The position numbers and the translations under genes were made by a program. A stretch of 64,000 nt of DNA. Origin: Tanticharoenia sakaeratensis NBRC 103193 (GTDB taxonomy: Bacteria; Pseudomonadota; Alphaproteobacteria; Acetobacterales; Acetobacteraceae). The stretch is taken from NCBI RefSeq assembly GCF_000963885.1, contig NZ_BALE01000009.1, positions 1 through 64,000 on the forward strand, in the 5' to 3' direction. The first letter of the stretch is position 1. Each line of letters opens with the position of its first letter. The notes beneath the pieces are model-generated. The model saw nothing but the letters and a program-made list of their open reading frames with translations, was not told the origin of the DNA and did no database searches. Positions 63,295 to 64,000 of the stretch are shown here, piece after piece.

Positions 63295-64000
63295 TCAGAT
63301 CGCAAGAGCTGCGCCATCGCGCAGGATGGCTTTGGCGGCATCTGTAAAACGCCCGTCCTGATCGTGCAGCACGAGGCCGGGCGCCAGAATGGCGTCGCCG
63401 CGCCCACCGAGCACGGCGCGGATCAGGCATAGTCGCGCCGCGCGCCCCGTCTTCGGCCAGAGCGGCATGAGAACGGCCGAGCCGAATCCTTCCGCACGTA
63501 GCGCGGCAAAAGCCGAATCCATCAGTGCGGAGGGCAGGGCGAGCGTCAGCGTGCCGCGATGCCGAAGGAACGGCCTGAGTGCCCCGATCCAGATATCGAG
63601 CACGTTGGCAGGCGCGGTCCGCGCCAGGCGGCGTCGTGCCTGATCCGGAACGCTCGCCTGGGCGCGATGCCATGGCGGGTTTGCAAACACGTGGTGCACC
63701 GTGCCGCGGGACGATTCGAGCGACGAGACGTCTGGAAGCAATGTGTGATGAACGGGCCACGCACCGAAGCCGTTGGCGGCGAGGTTCATCCGGGCAAGGG
63801 CTGCGGTCGCTCCGTCCCCCTCCAGCCCAACGCCCAACAGACCGGGCACGCGCGCGCCAAGGCACAGAAGACCCGCGCCTGCGCCACATCCGGCCTCGAG
63901 CACGCACTGCCCGGGACGGGCGGGCACGAACGCCGCCATCAGCACCGGCTCGAGCCCCGTGCGATGTCCGTGTCGAAATTGCCGGTAGGCAACACGACCG
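63295..64000 (-). CDS. TrmN6-like SAM-dependent methyltransferase (5' end outside window)
   Basis: The minus-strand frame stays open to the right edge, so the N-terminus is missing; 235 codons are visible. The upstream part reads YRQFRHGHRTGLEPVLMAAF, which is the usual TrmN6-type approach to the first motif, so the GTG at 63945 is an internal start. The SAM site is VLEAGCGAGAGLLCLGARVP, and the target-base motif NPPW follows in VFANPPWHRAQ. TrmN6 methylates A37 of tRNA-Val; the exact target here is inferred from family. Confidence 0.85.
   Translation of the reverse strand, partial: GRVAYRQFRHGHRTGLEPVLMAAFVPARPGQCVLEAGCGAGAGLLCLGARVPGLLGVGLEGDGATAALARMNLAANGFGAWPVHHTLLPDVSSLESSRGTVHHVFANPPWHRAQASVPDQARRRLARTAPANVLDIWIGALRPFLRHRGTLTLALPSALMDSAFAALRAEGFGSAVLMPLWPKTGRAARLCLIRAVLGGRGDAILAPGLVLHDQDGRFTDAAKAILRDGAALAI

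Overview
The window reads as one piece of chromosome from a GC-rich alphaproteobacterium, most likely an acetic acid bacterium (Acetobacteraceae). This is inferred from product content and style: a gluconate permease, sugar porter and short-chain dehydrogenase cluster, an MbfA-type iron exporter beside gshA, a UbiA-RsmE-GshA order, Kdo/lipid A genes and LptM behind argH. No tRNA, rRNA, CRISPR array, intact insertion sequence or prophage was seen. Genes are tightly packed, often with ATGA, GTGA or TGATG overlaps. The first gene (an MFS pump) and the last (a TrmN6-like methyltransferase) run off the two ends.

Region by region: (1) 1-2.4 kb: an MFS efflux pump divergent from a LysR regulator, with a dyad between them. 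(2) 2.4-8.7 kb: an iron island with a TonB-dependent siderophore receptor, a Sel1-repeat protein, a PiuC hydroxylase and ExbB-ExbD-TonB, with Fur-like boxes at the receptor promoter and in the piuC/exbB divergent promoter. (3) 8.7-14.5 kb: an exported carboxylesterase, a YffB-like protein, a CHRD protein, an HNH nuclease, gluQ and argH-lptM. (4) 15-23.7 kb: a long co-directional run of TlpA-like protein, N-formylglutamate amidohydrolase, aroE, coaE, dnaQ, two glycosyltransferases, asnB and pyrC. (5) 23.7-29 kb: small exported proteins and the yfgM-bamB-der block. (6) 29-36.7 kb: hdeD, SDR, arfB, gntP, a sugar porter, a dienelactone hydrolase and a DHA2 pump. (7) 36.6-44.4 kb: methyltransferase-ubiA, then rsmE-gshA-mbfA-lolA, then rsmI divergent from an LpoA-like activator. 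(8) 45-50.6 kb: a lipid A operon (uspA, a DUF374-WaaA fusion, lpxK and an LpxL-like acyltransferase) and pdxH. (9) 50.8-56.1 kb: fabI, aroC, a small lipoprotein and a GntR-controlled ABC exporter. (10) 56.6-64 kb: osmC and class I ribonucleotide reductase, with nrdA and nrdB separated by a hydrolase and a GtrII-type membrane transferase.

Most of the window is housekeeping and envelope biology. No clearly new multi-gene system was found. The items most worth a second look are: the 18-bp perfect palindrome and its degenerate copy upstream of an unknown gene near 44.9 kb; the single-frame DUF374-WaaA fusion; the Fur-like box shared by piuC and exbB; the Sel1 protein fixed between receptor and PiuC; the split nrdA/nrdB with no recognisable ATP-cone; the non-canonical start region of rsmE; the Tat-like lipoprotein signal on BamB; and the GntR operator in front of the ABC exporter. 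Start codons were chosen by Shine-Dalgarno match, signal peptide and family length, and several remain ambiguous, as stated in each entry.
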